Shown here: positions 11,061-23,287 of the stretch, piece after piece
Numbering within the stretch: position 1 is the first letter of the stretch
Layout: the number at the start of each line of letters is the position of its first letter
NCBI GenBank assembly: GCA_947034895.1
Contig: OX344763.1
Location: 31,123,025-31,187,024, forward strand
Origin: Rhytidiadelphus loreus
Taxonomy: Eukaryota; Streptophyta; Bryopsida; Hypnales; Hylocomiaceae
Length of the DNA: 64,000 nucleotides
Direction of reading: 5' to 3'
Made by a program: the position numbers and the translations under genes
The notes under the pieces: model-generated
The model's input: only the letters and a program-made list of their open reading frames with translations
The model's database searches: none
Told to the model about the DNA's origin: nothing

Positions 11061-11971
11061 TCCTTAAAGGACGGAGGCCGTTTTTTGCCAAAAAACACTC
11101 AAAACTGCCATTCCTATTGCAAAGAGTTAAAAAAAATTAACATTCTTTTTCTGATCATCTAAGCATAGGATTCCATACCTAACTATTATGAGAACATGAG
11201 GAATAAATTTCAGAAATTTTGATTGCACAAATTGCAAAATATCTATGTTTAAAGTGAAAAAAAAAAAAAAATTGCACATTGTGGGTCTAGATTTTTGGAC
11301 TTTGACCTTTCTTAACTTAAATTTTTTGCACTACAAAGTTTTTAGGTTTAGATCTACATAGAAGAAAATTGAGTTGAGGGTCTAGGAAAAATATTATTTC
11401 AAAAAACTTAATTTTCATTCTTAAAAAAAATGTTAAGCAAAAGTAGGTACAAGATAGAAGGAAAATCTAAATTATTAATATCTCTAAGTTGCAATTAAAA
11501 GTCACTAATTCCAATAGTGAGATTGTTTTAGAAAGAAAACTAACCATTTAGAACTTCTTTTTTTAAATATTATGAAAATTTCATTCACAAATGAATCCTA
11601 CAAGTAATTTTTTCAAGAAGATGCTTACATTGTCCGAAAAAACAAGATTGTCCATAACTTTCATATCTTTTGTCCAAATGAAATGAATCAAATCTTCTCA
11701 AATAGATAAAAATATAATCTATGGAAAAAAAACTAAAAGATCAAAGATTCAAATTTTTGAAATTTTTGTTTGTTGATTAGTCTCCTTTTTTTAAAGCTTA
11801 TTTGGGCATAACTTTTGTTCCTGGGCACCAATTGAAATTCTTTTATTCCTATGAAGATAATCAATTTTTATATCATTAACAAAAATTCAGAATATCATGA
11901 CAAAAATTGAGACCGTAGGTACCAACCCGAAATTCAATTTGTCCCCTAAAGGAACATTGGTCTTTTAGGGG
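11061..11971. mobile_element. TTAA-flanked TIR element, copy B
   Basis: The element sits between TTAA at 11057-11060 and TTAA at 11972-11975. Read from the right it starts CCCCTAAAAGACCAATGT, matching the start of the copy at 50800. The whole 911 bp is similar, in reverse orientation, to 50800-51730. The terminal 35 bases are themselves palindromic (CCCCTAAA...TTTAGGGG). It has no coding frame. TTAA targets with CCC-type ends are what piggyBac elements show. Confidence 0.65.
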
Positions 11972-12012
11972 TTAAAAGATTTTATAAGAAGACAAAAACA
12001 TGTTTTTTTAAT

Positions 12013-12025
12013 CCCCCCCCCCCCC
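12013..12025. repeat. Poly(C) run
   Basis: Thirteen consecutive C residues just outside copy B. Confidence 0.95.
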
Positions 12026-12226
12026 AACTTAATAGAATTTTTAAGTTTTTGGGAATTCAAAAATTGATTTTAATTGTCTTTTATTTTGGGAAAATCATAA
12101 CTTTCACCTCCCATGTCCAAATGCCAGAAAACAAAACCCTTATCATCCTTTGTGCTTAGCACTTTCTATTCGTGCTACTTTCGTGGTGTTTGGACCTATG
12201 CTATGGAAGTTATGGATTTTCTTTAA

Positions 12227-12864
12227 CCCTTAAACGTCAAGGAGGACATTTGGCGACAAAGAATCCTTGTAGTAGGACAAACTATTCATCCTTGGAATTT
12301 TGTTGTGAAAAGGGGAGGTCTTCTATAGTATTTTGACTTGTAATGAGTATTTTTGCTATTTCTAAAGCCCATGATTCACATGGTAATGGAAAGAAATGGT
12401 TTCCAAGGTCAATTCTTTCAATTCTTCAATTTTTTAATGAGTAAAAATTATGTGACTTTATTTATTTTTAATTCCTAAACTATGAATTCAATTCTTCAAT
12501 ACAATAAATTAAAAATTCTAAGTCATTAGTGCAAATAATTTAATTTATGAAAAGTAAAAGACAAAAATTCAAGTTGAGTAAGTTGTAAAAAAAATTCTTT
12601 TATTCACTATAAATATGAATATCTTGCAATCTTTGCAATGAAAGTTTGTAAAATACATTCTATACAATTTTAATTTATTGTAGTACAACATCCTATGGTA
12701 AAATACCACCTTCCAATAAAACTTTAGTTTGTTTTTCTATTGGAAAGCTAATGTGTTTTTCTATCTTCACAAAAATATTTCAAAAAATGACAAAAAATAT
12801 TGAGACCGGAGGAGCGTGCTTGAAATCCATTTTGTCTCCCAAAGGGACAATGAGATTGTAGGGA
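12227..12864. mobile_element. TTAA-flanked element, divergent copy
   Basis: TTAA at 12223-12226 is followed by CCCTTAAACGTCAAGG, and the right end GATTGTAGGGA precedes TTAA at 12865-12868. The ends resemble the CCCCTAAAGGAC ends of the other copies but are more decayed. No coding frame. Confidence 0.4.
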
Positions 12865-12868
12865 TTAA

Positions 12869-14186
12869 AGATACCTAGGCACGGTGTCTTCTAATTCATA
12901 AGCCATTTGTATGTTAGTACGCTCCAAATCTGTGACAAGCAAGTTGTTAAATTTTATTGGATTCCAGAATGTACTCTAGAATCTAACTTTGGCACCATCC
13001 CAAAAATCTTGTATAGATTTTGGAAAATCATCTAATCCCTTATTTAACTATCTAACTTGGGCTTTTTAAGCAATTAGAAATTCACTACAAAAAATTATAG
13101 ATTTGCATAGCAATGATAATTGTTCCATTTCTTGTAAATAATCAAGGATAATACATCTTTCCTTATTTTTCCATTTGGTACAATTTATCATATCATCCTT
13201 TTTTTCCATAGGTGGTTGCATTGAATTATACTCATGTTTATTACTACCAGTACGTCTTCATGCATAGACTATAACAAGAGGATTTAAACATTTCTATATT
13301 CTTATATAGTTCATTTATATTCTAAATGATCTTGGTATATGAGACCTTTCTAATGTGCCATCCTAACTCAAGGACAGAGGAACATTCTAATTTATGTTTT
13401 TATGCTACAGTTTTGATAATTGAGATTGGGAAATTTTTTACTAATACTCACATATTGAATTTTACAAAATAAAAGTTTGAATATTTTTGTTTGATTGGTG
13501 AGTGAATTGTTATTAGAATCTATGAGACATTGCAATTCGAAAAGCTTCAAGTTAAGAGTATTTTCCAATGATACCTCAAGGTCTTTGTTATGATGTGATT
13601 CCGCATAACTAACAAATATTGTTTGTAAGTTGTTGGAAACTTAGTCACCTTTTTTATTATTGAAATCATGTTGACATTCTTGTTGGTTTAAGGAGGTGTC
13701 TCTTCTATTTTCTATGATGAACTTTGGATGGGGGAATAGGTGATGGACTCTGTGTTTGCCTTTCCAATTCATCTTGTAGATGAAGATTAATATTTTGCTA
13801 AGTTGGTACAATATTTTTTCCTAAACATCAAGTACAAAAACAAAGCTCTAAAGGCTTACTTATTGCAGCATTTCATTGTTTTTTCCCCCCCTAGCATCAT
13901 AATCTACATGCTTCTTCCTAGTCTTTGGATTTACTAATTTAATACCACTCTTAGACATTGTCTTTGCAATTATACTTGCAAATATAGGGATCTAGTAGCA
14001 ATATTCTAAAACATCAAAAATTAATGTTAGACTTTTATTCATCAAAATACGATAATTAGATGATTAAATGCAAAAATTTCAATAATATAATGTTTGGGAA
14101 AAAAATGATTACCTCACATATGGTAATGCATACTTTGGATTTTTCTAGTAGTTACACATTTAACTTACATAAAGAAGTTCTCACTA
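12869..14186. other. Intergenic sequence
   Basis: AT-rich, no reading frame of note. A CACTACAAAA word at 13083 resembles a CACTA end but has no partner. Confidence 0.5.
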
Positions 14187-14468
14187 CACTAATAATGGTA
14201 TTTAGTGTTATGTTACTAATAGTGTTACCTAATTTTTACCAGACCCATTTAGAGTTTTACTTTCCACCTCTTGTGAGCTCATTTCTAATATGGAATTACC
14301 TTTAACACTAAATGAAGTCTTGTTAAAAATTTATATCCCAAAAAAATTCAAAAAGTTGTCAAATAGTGCCTATATTGACATTTAGTGTTAGTAATACTAG
14401 TGAAATTGTTGACATTTAGTGTTGTACTTCGTAATTAGTGTTGCTAAAACTATATACCATTATTAGTG
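14187..14468. mobile_element. MITE with CACTAATAATGGT ends
   Basis: The left end CACTAATAATGGTAT and the right end ATACCATTATTAGTG are perfect reverse complements. TA lies immediately outside on both sides (14185-14186 and 14469-14470). The motif TTAGTGTT or its complement recurs at least five times inside. Length is 282 bp with no coding capacity. A TA target would fit a Tc1/mariner type; the CACTA-like start does not come with a 3-bp duplication. Confidence 0.7.
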
Positions 14469-14689
14469 TATTTGATCTTGAAAAGAAAGGCAGGGCAAGC
14501 AGGACCCGTCAGAGCACTCACACGGAGAGCCCTGGACACTATTTCAAACAATCCATTTGTTGTTTTCATAGCATTTTTAATTAAGATACAACTTCCATAA
14601 GTTACAAGAATTTTTTCATCTTATGAAATTTTACACAATTGTTGGTATGATTGAGCCTCTCCCCAAATTCCACACATGAATCTCCTATA

Positions 14690-14920
14690 AGGTAGTGTGC
14701 TCATAAATTGTCACTTAAGGGCTGATTCACCTTTTTTACAGGTTTCCAGGGATAAAATGATTTTTAGCCCATTTTTCAGAGAAAGAAAAATAGAGGTGGA
14801 ACACAACACAAGTAGTTTCATATTTTTCCAAGCATTTTTGAATTACTTATAAATTTTCAAAGATCTGGGTCATAGGCACCTACTTGTGACCATAGGTGTC
14901 CCAAAATCCATCCCCTTGTG
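14690..14920. repeat. Dispersed repeat (family R4), copy 1
   Basis: The block from TAAGGGCTGATTCACC to ATAGGTGTCCC is related to 17340-17570, 26680-26870 and 55353-55550. Shared words include GAATTACTTATAAATTTTCA and AAGCATTTTTGAATTA. Confidence 0.6.
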
Positions 14921-16653
14921 ATTTATAAAGAAATGTGCAGAAATCACAACCAATGATTGGCTCTTATAATAAAAAAAAACAATTCTTCTTGAATTCATTA
15001 ACAAAGCAAAGAGGCCCATTCAAGGTTCACCTTGCATCCATTCTACAGCTACCTAGAGGACGATTTGAAGAAGAGGGGCGGATTTTGAACCACCTACCTT
15101 ATATATGAAAATGAGCTGAAATAATGTTACGAATGATTGTAGTTGTGCTGCATTTCAGTTGTATATTGCATGCCCAAGATACCCTACTTCTTAGAAAAGA
15201 AATAATACCAACAACATCAAGTTTAATGAGGCCAAGAAGTGATGCTCACATGGCAACATTGTTATCATCAAATAGAGTTGCCCAATGTTTTGCGTCTATA
15301 TTTATTGACTTCAATTTGATCCTCCCTCTTTGGTTGTTGTCTACTACAAGTAACTTCAATCTTTGTGGATATGGTAGCCGACCCATACCTGATCACCCTC
15401 CTATTCCTAACCAATAGACTGTTGTAATCCCAACCATAGGTTGTTGTAGTTTGCAGAGTTCGAGGAGCAATTCTCGCACATTATGATTGGTTGCAACGCT
15501 GTGAATATTGCAACCAGCCCTTGGTTGACTTTGCAATAGCCAACATCACCATTGTAGGTTGAAGAGAATCTTCCACTAAAAAACTCATAATGATTACATT
15601 TTTGTAATAAAATTCTGGAAAAATATGCAATCCTTTCAAGTTCTATTTTTGTACATGAAAAAAATTTAGCACTCAGAAAACCTCTGCTCCAAATATGCGT
15701 AATTGGCTTAAGTGATCAGGTATGGGTCAGCTCTTATAGTCCATACTTTCTAATCAAATTACAAAATTGGAAGGTTTTGATAACGATTTAGATTACGAAC
15801 AAATGGATAAAAGTACCCCCAATGTACAAGAAGGCCACAACATACCGTAGTGTACTGCACAAATGAAATCGAACCCTAGCACTAAGGAGAGATGACTCTC
15901 ACTAGAGACATGCCCGATACTGTGGTGGATTTGAGTACATATATATTCCATGGTAGTTGAAAACGCCACCGCAAACAGGTATCAACAAAGACTGGCTACA
16001 ATTCCAAGTCAATGAATATATCACTAAAACATGCTTCAGGTTAGGGTAGGCCATATTTAGACATAAATTAGGTGTATTTTGGAATGCCTAAATGACTGTT
16101 TCGAATATTACATGTGAATTGTCCAAATGTTGCAGAATTTTCTCATCTATCTTGCCTAATGTATTGAGTATTTTAAAATTTTGTAAGATACTACAAAAAA
16201 ATTATCATTTTCAAATTTAAAACATTAAAATAATCCTTACCATTAATTTGAAAAATAAAGTAGCGTTTGGCTATTTCAAATAGTTGCTGGAACAACTTTT
16301 ACCAAATTATCAAATTTAGGCCTTTTTCAAAAATTCTCTAGTAGTATAATCTTTATAGTAATTAGTAATCGGTGATCATGAATAAAGTGACGAGTTTTAA
16401 ACTAAAGCACTTTGTTTAGAGTCACTAATTACCAACTATTGATCAATAATAAACCAAATACATAAAAATTCATGAACAAGCATTAAAAGTTTTAACTCAA
16501 AAAATTATTTATAACATTTTAACTATTAGAGTTACATTACGGTTAGAGAATTCAAAACAATCCTACTTGTATGTATAACTTATACGAGCATCTACAATGT
16601 GAGCTCGGCAAACAAGCTTTGTAACAGCAAATGGTGATGCATTTTACAAGGTC
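14921..16653. other. Intergenic sequence
   Basis: The open frame at 15124-15417 (+) has no protein-like features that I trust. The rest is AT-rich without recognisable ends. Confidence 0.5.
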
Positions 16654-17097
16654 ATGGCAATGCTAGGTTTCTTTTTGGACAAATTGACCCTAAACAAAGC
16701 CAACAATCCAAACTTCAAATGGACTTTTCAACATTATAAAAAGGAGAAAAAAAGAATCTACCTTGAAAAAAGACTTTTCATGCAAATAAAAAAGGTTGAA
16801 TTTATTGGCATATATAATAATGCAGGGAAAGTCATAACAATAATGAATTTTTGTATTGTGAGCCAAATTGTATGCCCTTCATATTTTTGCCAATTTGCTA
16901 GGTTTGGGAAGGATAATGAAGAGCCTGGGAATAAAGAATTAAGACCAATGTTCATTACATTGGAGGGTTGTTTTAGGAGCTCGTTTTTTATTATACCTAT
17001 TCTCTTAGAAATTGGTTTCATTGTAAATGCTCTAACAAATGTTGTCTCTTTCATCCTCCCACCAATGGCACACATCGATCATCTAAGCAAGTTTTGA
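16654..17097 (+). CDS. Unidentified 147-codon open frame
   Basis: One of the longest frames outside the retrotransposon. It starts at ATG and has a lysine-rich first half and a hydrophobic patch near residues 107-135. I recognise no motif. The region has no splice or promoter pattern that I can defend, so it may be a remnant or chance. Confidence 0.15.
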   Translation: MAMLGFFLDKLTLNKANNPNFKWTFQHYKKEKKRIYLEKRLFMQIKKVEFIGIYNNAGKVITIMNFCIVSQIVCPSYFCQFARFGKDNEEPGNKELRPMFITLEGCFRSSFFIIPILLEIGFIVNALTNVVSFILPPMAHIDHLSKF

Positions 17098-17339
17098 TTC
17101 ATACCTCTACTGATGAACCCTCAAATAACAATTTTTTGTGACGGATTGAGTAGCAACAAAAGGTGGACTCAACCTTTTGAGTACCTTAAAATATCCAAAA
17201 GCCTAACAAAAATGTTGAAAATTGCATGATCATGTCACATCATTTTCAACAAAGATAGTGTTGTTGAAGCATTGCTTGTATGTAAAAAACTCCTTGCAGT
17301 GTTCTATATTTCCCTATAGGTAATCTAAACCCTAAATCC

Positions 17340-17570
17340 TAAACCCTAATTGATCATCTAAGGGCTGGTCTACCTTTTTCATGTGGTTTTTTGGATGGGA
17401 ATATTTTTAGCTCATTTTTCAAACAAAGAAAAATAGATTTTGATTGTAACACAAGTTGTTTTGTATTTTTTGAAGCATTTTTGAATTACTTATGAATTTT
17501 CAAATGAGATGTGTCATAGGTCCCTATTTATGACCCTAAGTCTTCCATAAATTGTTCATTTGCAACTTCT
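17340..17570. repeat. Dispersed repeat (family R4), copy 2
   Basis: Similar throughout to 14690-14910: CATCTAAGGGCTGG, then GAAAAATAGA, then GCATTTTTGAATTACTTATG. No clear termini. Confidence 0.6.
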
Positions 17571-18211
17571 GAAGAAAAATGGAGAAAACAAGGAGAATGA
17601 TTGGCTCTTGCAATAAATATTATTTTTTTCCTCAAACCATTCAATGACTATAGAAGGTCCATTTAAAGACCATCTCATGTCTATTTCAAAGCTAATTATA
17701 AGGGCAATTCTTAATGCCCCAAGTGGATTTCAAGCCTCCTACTTTACAAATCAAAATGCAATATAGGAGCAAGGGCACACCATCACACCTTTCATCTAAG
17801 GAATTATACTAGTGAACTCAATCTAGGGGAACCCAAAATTCGACTCCATCAAACCTCATACACAATTTTTACTTGCACTCCTCCAAATTAGTAATGAACG
17901 GAAAACCAACAAATAGATAAATGTGCTTTTTGCAAAAAAAAATGTGCATTTGCAACCAAAAACCTACACTGATGTACACCATGTGTTAAGTAGTGTATGG
18001 TGTAAAGGTTGAATGTGTTGCATTCAAGCAAGTTTTATGTATAGGGGTGTTTTGAGAGGAGAATGAATGTCCTTATATACTCTTCCCATGGCACCCACTT
18101 CCTCTCATTTCTACGTGGTAAACTTATCGATCAAGATTTTCATCCTAATTTTCCATTTTTGACTTTTTACATTGAATCCTAACTCTAACTTTTGGAGAAA
18201 GACTTCAAATC
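17571..18211. other. Intergenic sequence
   Basis: No supported feature. Confidence 0.5.
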
Positions 18212-18794
18212 CATGGGGAGGACACTCCCCACATTTTAGCAACCCACGTGCGGTGGAAAAAGTAATACATGTAATATACCTTAAATTTTATTTATTTTTT
18301 CAAAAAAAAAATTATATATAGTTTTTACTACTTTAAAAATTTATGTTTTGAATTATTGGTATTTTTTTATGCTAATAGTAATTAGTTATAAATTTTTTAA
18401 GAAAAAAGATACACTGTAAAGTTGAAAATAACTTTTACACCTCTATATTAGATAAGAAAAAAAATGAAAAAAATGAAAAAAAATTTCTATAGAATAGCTT
18501 TCTATTGAAAGTTTATTGTGGTTGAATATTGATGCAATAGTCATCTTCATGTGAGTTTTATAAATATTTTAGTTGGAGAACATGCCATTTTAGTTCATTT
18601 TTCAACCCTTTCTAGACAATATATCCTATGTTATTTGGAATTGAAATTTTTGTCAATAGAAACCTTTAGTCATTGTTAAACAAAGCTCAAAATTTTAGGA
18701 TGAAATTATAGTTTATTCAAGGTGTATTACATATATTACTTTTTCCGCCGCCACACGTGGGTACTCCAAATGTAGTGAGAGTGTCCTCCCCATG
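18212..18794. mobile_element. Long-TIR MITE, hAT-like
   Basis: Arms of about 80 bases at 18212-18290 and 18714-18794 are inverted copies, beginning CATGGGGAGGACACTC and including CCCACGTG and AAAAGTAATA. The flanks TTCAAATC and TCCAAATC (18204-18211, 18795-18802) match at 7 of 8 positions, consistent with an 8-bp hAT duplication. The AT-rich centre has no frame. Confidence 0.7.
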
Positions 18795-21346
18795 TCCAAA
18801 TCACAAATAGATTGAGACATTGGTTATAAAAGGTCATTTTATGGCTAGTAGACCCCTCCCTATTTTCTATAGAAAAAAAACTCAACCAAGCCTAGTGCCA
18901 ACTTAAACCAACTTTTGGAGTTTGGTAAAAATTCAACTTTTGGAATTTGACTTTTCTTTGAAAAGTAACTAGCCTAGGCTCTATAGGGGATATTAGGGAG
19001 TAAAAAAATTCCCACTTTGGCTTCATTCCAATTTTGTATGCTCCTAAAACATTGGTTCAACTTTGCCATAATCTTTAAAAAATTCTCTGGTAATTGAAAA
19101 ATCTTGTTGGTTCGGGTACTTTTGGCTATTGGAGTGTTTTGAAACTTTTTTAAGAATCTTATTCACATCAAAGAAGCTAATATAATTTTTAGTGAGATTT
19201 TGCTACAACTTGGATAATTTCTAAGAATTTCTTGTCGTAGGTTAAAGTAGTTGATTGGTGTAAAAAGCATCTTTTTAGGATAAAAAAATTCCGAATATTT
19301 TTACGGAACCTCTCATAGAATTCCACAAAAGATGTGCAATCTGATATTTTTACTTTGTACATTTGAAGAAGGAGGATGAAATCATGCTATCTCCTTTAAA
19401 TATTGACAACCAAGGAATCTCTTACATTAAAGAGAAACTTGGCAAATCGATTCCACTGTTGAGTCCCTAGCGTGATTTCAATCCTAGATCAACATACTTT
19501 GGTAGTAGATGCCCGCCACTGGTCTGTCTTGAGATTGTAACTTTTACAAATTAACAATTAGAGGTTCTACTATTTCTTTGGAATAATGCGGAAACTGAAA
19601 CCTCTCTTTGGGAACCAACCTAGGGTGCTCATTGGTGTTCCTTCTAACCAATTTAGCCATAATTAGTCACATGCATGGTAGATTTAGGCCATTTTAGGCA
19701 ATATCACTCTATATGCGGGATTTTGGATGATTATAGGTATAAAACTTTGTTTAGGATCAAATACTATATTGGCATGTAGCATACCTACTTTGGGTACCTA
19801 TGCATGTATTCCACTAGATCATATTGTGTTTCAGGCACCTTGAAAGGTAGAAAATATTCAACGATACGAAAAGCATCATCCTACTGTATTTTATTGCAAC
19901 ACATTAGGATTGGGTGAATGCAAGAAACACTGGTACTATTTGGCGTCACAACTGGAATGACGGAGATGCAATTTGCCATATCTTTTGGGAAATGAAGTCC
20001 ATGTACTTGAAATTTTTATTGGAGATGGCTAACTTGGAAGTCCTCAGATTCCTTACTTTTGAGAAATTTTGAAAAAAAATCCTTTAATTAAATTGTAATT
20101 TACCTAATTTGTCACACTTTGCGTTTTAGGGTTTTTTAGTACTGTGGAGCATCCAAAAATGATGATGTACGTCTAGGATTGTTGTGGGCTATTGCCACAA
20201 TAGAAGGGCACGTGCCCACCAAAGGGCATTCAAAAAAACACAATTCTTTGTCTTCAACATGCATGCAAATAGGGGTCCCTTGCCCATAGCGCTCCTAACA
20301 TTTATGATGGTTTCAATTTTTAGTTTTTGGTGAAATGTAATCACTATCAAGTCTCTACAAATGGCCAATTTTTAGTTTTTTTTTATTCATGATTTTCTAA
20401 TTATTATTAATTTATAATTAATTTTATCTACTTTTTGTGACAAACTGTCATTTTTTTTAAGTAGTACAATTTCAGTATTATAAAGTACTTGAAAGTACTA
20501 TTGGCCGTTGATTTTTCGGATCAACGGCTGAGATTGCTCCGTTTTGCAGTATTAGCAGTACTTGTAGTACTGGGCAGAAAAAACATAGTTTTGGCAGAAC
20601 GCTCCCTAAATCATTCGGTGTTTCTTGCATCCACCCGATTGTGGAATCTGAAATATGGAAGGCCAATTACTACCTCTTTTGAGCTCATTGTCATTGTGAC
20701 AATGAATTCAAAAAACAAACAAACTCAAATTTATTTATTTATTCACTTACTATCCTCCCCTGGTGAGTTAAATTTTAAAAAAAAATTCTATTATCCACCC
20801 TCATCCTAACCTTTTGTAATTTTCAGGTGGGATGGGGTTGGCATTTGATATGGGATATGTCCCATATCCAAATCCATATCCGTAGCTATGTATGTATCCA
20901 TAATTATGTGTGTATTCATACCATACTATATCCGTATCCATATCCTTAATTGTTTTTTTGAGATCAATGGCATTGGAGGGCGGGAGATTTTTTTTCTGAA
21001 AATCGAAGGCCTTCAATTTTTGGAAGAAGGGGGTAAGAAATGCATCTGGATCACAACTGTGTTGCCTCTTTTCATCCGTAATATCCACACCATAAATCAT
21101 TTTCAAAAAACAATCCCCAAGAATACAACTATCCTAATGAAATGCAAATCACAAATTAGAAGACAACAATCTTGATCAGTGTTCACGAGAATATTCTCTC
21201 ACTTCCTAATTTGGTAATAATTAGAATTTCTCTTAATGTTTTTTTAGCTTAAGAATAGAGTCTTTGAAGTCAGAATCATAAAAAATGCAATTAAATATGC
21301 AAATGAAAAATTGTTAGAATGAAAAGATTCCAGTTTCTTAAAGACC
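18795..21346. other. Intergenic sequence
   Basis: Holds a small hairpin GCCGTTGATTTTTCGGATCA... near 20503-20530 and a run of TCCATATCCA-type words at 20860-20945. These make short open frames on both strands; I see no gene. Confidence 0.5.
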
Positions 21347-21350
21347 TTAA

Positions 21351-22531
21351 CCCCTAGATGATTTTGATGATGTTTTCACGAAAACTGCTCCAAAATTGCC
21401 ATTTGTAGGACATGTACCAAATTTTACAAAAAAAACATTTTTAGATATATGCAACCATAGGATCTTGTAGTACACTGGTTTTAGAAGATGTGGAATTTTT
21501 TTCAAAATCTTCCACTATATAGATTGCAAGATATTAGTGTTTGAAGTGACAAAAATCCTTTTTGGGCCCTACAAAAAAATGGGCAATTGCACTTCACAAG
21601 GTCACGTTTGTATGAAAAAATGTCCAAAATGGTGGTTGCTCTTTGGATTCCTACTTCAAAGCAAGTTGGCTACATGCTCAAAAAATTTCAGATCATTTGG
21701 AATTGTAGAACACGTAGGAAAAAATAATAAGTAGAAAGAAGTAAAGAATGATTCAAAATACTAAATTGTTAACGATTTATTTATGGAATTGAAAAATGCC
21801 AATCCCAGTGGTTGTCAATAATGTTGTAATAAACAATCTACACCTAATGTTTTTATTTTTTTCCAAAAATATTGAAAATTGAGTTAAATAAAGGACTTCA
21901 AATTTTGTCTTAGAATAGGGGTTCTCTAACTACATACAAACTACCCCAAACTAAAATTTCTCATAACTTTCATCTCATTAATCAAAATGGAATGATTCAA
22001 ATCTCTCCACATACATATAAATCTAGAGAATGAATTTCAAATTTTTATTTCTTAAAAAAGTGATTTTTAGAGAAGTTTTTTTTCTACATAGGCTACGCTC
22101 AGGGAGAATTGACCCCCTCATTGCCCCGGTCAACTTAGGTTTGAAAAAAAAGCCCCCTATGTTGTGCCAATTTTTTGGTAAGTCTTGCATCTCCTTAGAG
22201 TAATTTGGGGCCTGTGATTACAAATATGAATTCAGAATTTTTAAAAAAATTAAGCCTTGCAAATAAAAAATTCCAGGGTTTGCCCTGGAGGGGCAATGAG
22301 GGGGTCAATTCACCTTGGCCTTAGGCTACCTGTTGAGCAAAGAAAACTACATATCATACAATAACTTTTTAACCATGTAGTCAAAAGTTATAAAAAATTG
22401 TTGAGTCTTAAAGCTACTCCTCAGGCACATGTTTTGTGAAAATTTCAAAGCAAAAAAATAAAAACTCCATTAGTAGTGAATTGCCTAAAATTGCTATGTT
22501 GCCAAAAAAATGCAGTTTGAACATTTAGGGG
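21351..22531. mobile_element. TTAA-flanked TIR element, copy C (nested MITE inside)
   Basis: TTAA at 21347-21350 precedes CCCCTAGATG. The right end ATTTAGGGG precedes TCAA (22532-22535), a one-base decay of TTAA. The interior matches, in reverse, 42141-43025, and also 36400-37040 and 41735-41910 in part. A 225-bp hAT-like MITE interrupts it at 22097-22321. No coding frame. Confidence 0.6.
22097..22321. mobile_element. hAT-like MITE nested in TTAA copy C
   Basis: An 8-bp direct repeat TAGGCTAC flanks it (22089-22096 and 22322-22329). The ends share GAATTGACCCCCTCATTGCC in inverted orientation. Other copies of the host repeat (for example the complement of 42330-42345) lack this insert, giving an approximate empty site. 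Confidence 0.75.
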
Positions 22532-22535
22532 TCAA

Positions 22536-22889
22536 TTAAGAGCGCTTCAGCTTTATGCAATTCTTTCTTCAACATGATCTGCTCATCTGCATCTGTGCTT
22601 GGACAACCTGTGTCCACATGACAACTGTCCACAAAATTGCATATCAGTGATCTCGTCAATCAACAGATTGCAACAAATGACAATTGATGCATTGAATTTG
22701 AACACAAATAAAATAAATCAAAATAAATAAATAGAATTTTGAAGTATTTATCAAAATATGAGACATAGCCGAGGGATCAGACAAATGTATGTACATCTCG
22801 ATGGCTTCATGTGGCTTGCCAACTTTGATGAACGCACCCTATGCCTCTCGGTAGCACCCTTCATCTTCCAGAAACATCTTGTGCTTCAA
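22536..22889 (-). pseudogene. IFT172-like pseudo-exons
   Basis: Minus-strand block 22889 to about 22757 follows a TTCAG acceptor and reads LKHKMFLEDEGCYREA, stop, then AFIKVGKPHEAIEMYIHLSD. The layout E-D-E-G-x-Y-x-E-A, then F-I-K-x-G-K-P-x-E-A-I-x-M-Y-I-H, is the repeated helical hairpin pattern I know from IFT172, an intraflagellar transport protein. An in-frame TAG at 22839-22841 breaks it. A second block, 22607-22536, follows GACACAG and encodes DEQIMLKKELHKAEAL before it is cut by TTAA copy C. It is probably a dead gene or captured fragment. The family call is from memory and could instead be another TPR-like protein. Confidence 0.4.
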
Positions 22890-23287
22890 CTGAACTTGAG
22901 CATTTCAAATTCCCCACCCAATTGCCACCCAATTACAACCCCGTTGCCGCCCCAATTGCCTCTCCAATTAGAGAAACTTTTCAGTATGGGATGCAATCGT
23001 AATTTCTACTTTCAAAAACTGAAGTTCTTGGCTAATTTTATGAGATTTGGGAGCAAACTATAGTAATGAGGGCAATTACTATGGATAGAAGTAATTCTAA
23101 TAAAGTATTATTGTTTAACTATAAAATTAGATTTAAACTTATGAAAATATCCGCATCGTGACCCACCTATGGTCCTTAAAATATTCTTATGGTACTCAAT
23201 TGTAGCGTGTTAAGGTTTTAGGAGACTCAAAAGACATCCAAATCCGACGTCGTGAGAAAAAGTTATTGAAAACCGAATTTCTATTCA
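22890..23287. other. Intergenic, ending in a tandem-repeat unit
   Basis: The segment 22910-22980 is a CCAATTGCC-type degenerate repeat. From about 23150 to 23287 it is the first, truncated unit of the tandem repeat described at 25465-26150. Confidence 0.5.

Noticed and set aside
11325..11340. CACTACAAAG word inside TTAA copy B
   Set aside because: It is internal and conserved in copy A (near 51440); no partner end or 3-bp duplication, so not a CACTA terminus.
13081..13100. CACTACAAAAAATTATAG as a CACTA left end
   Set aside because: No right end or flanking duplication found downstream.
20801..21175. Overlapping frames on both strands near TCCATATCCA repeats
   Set aside because: They arise from low-complexity sequence; neither strand shows a domain.
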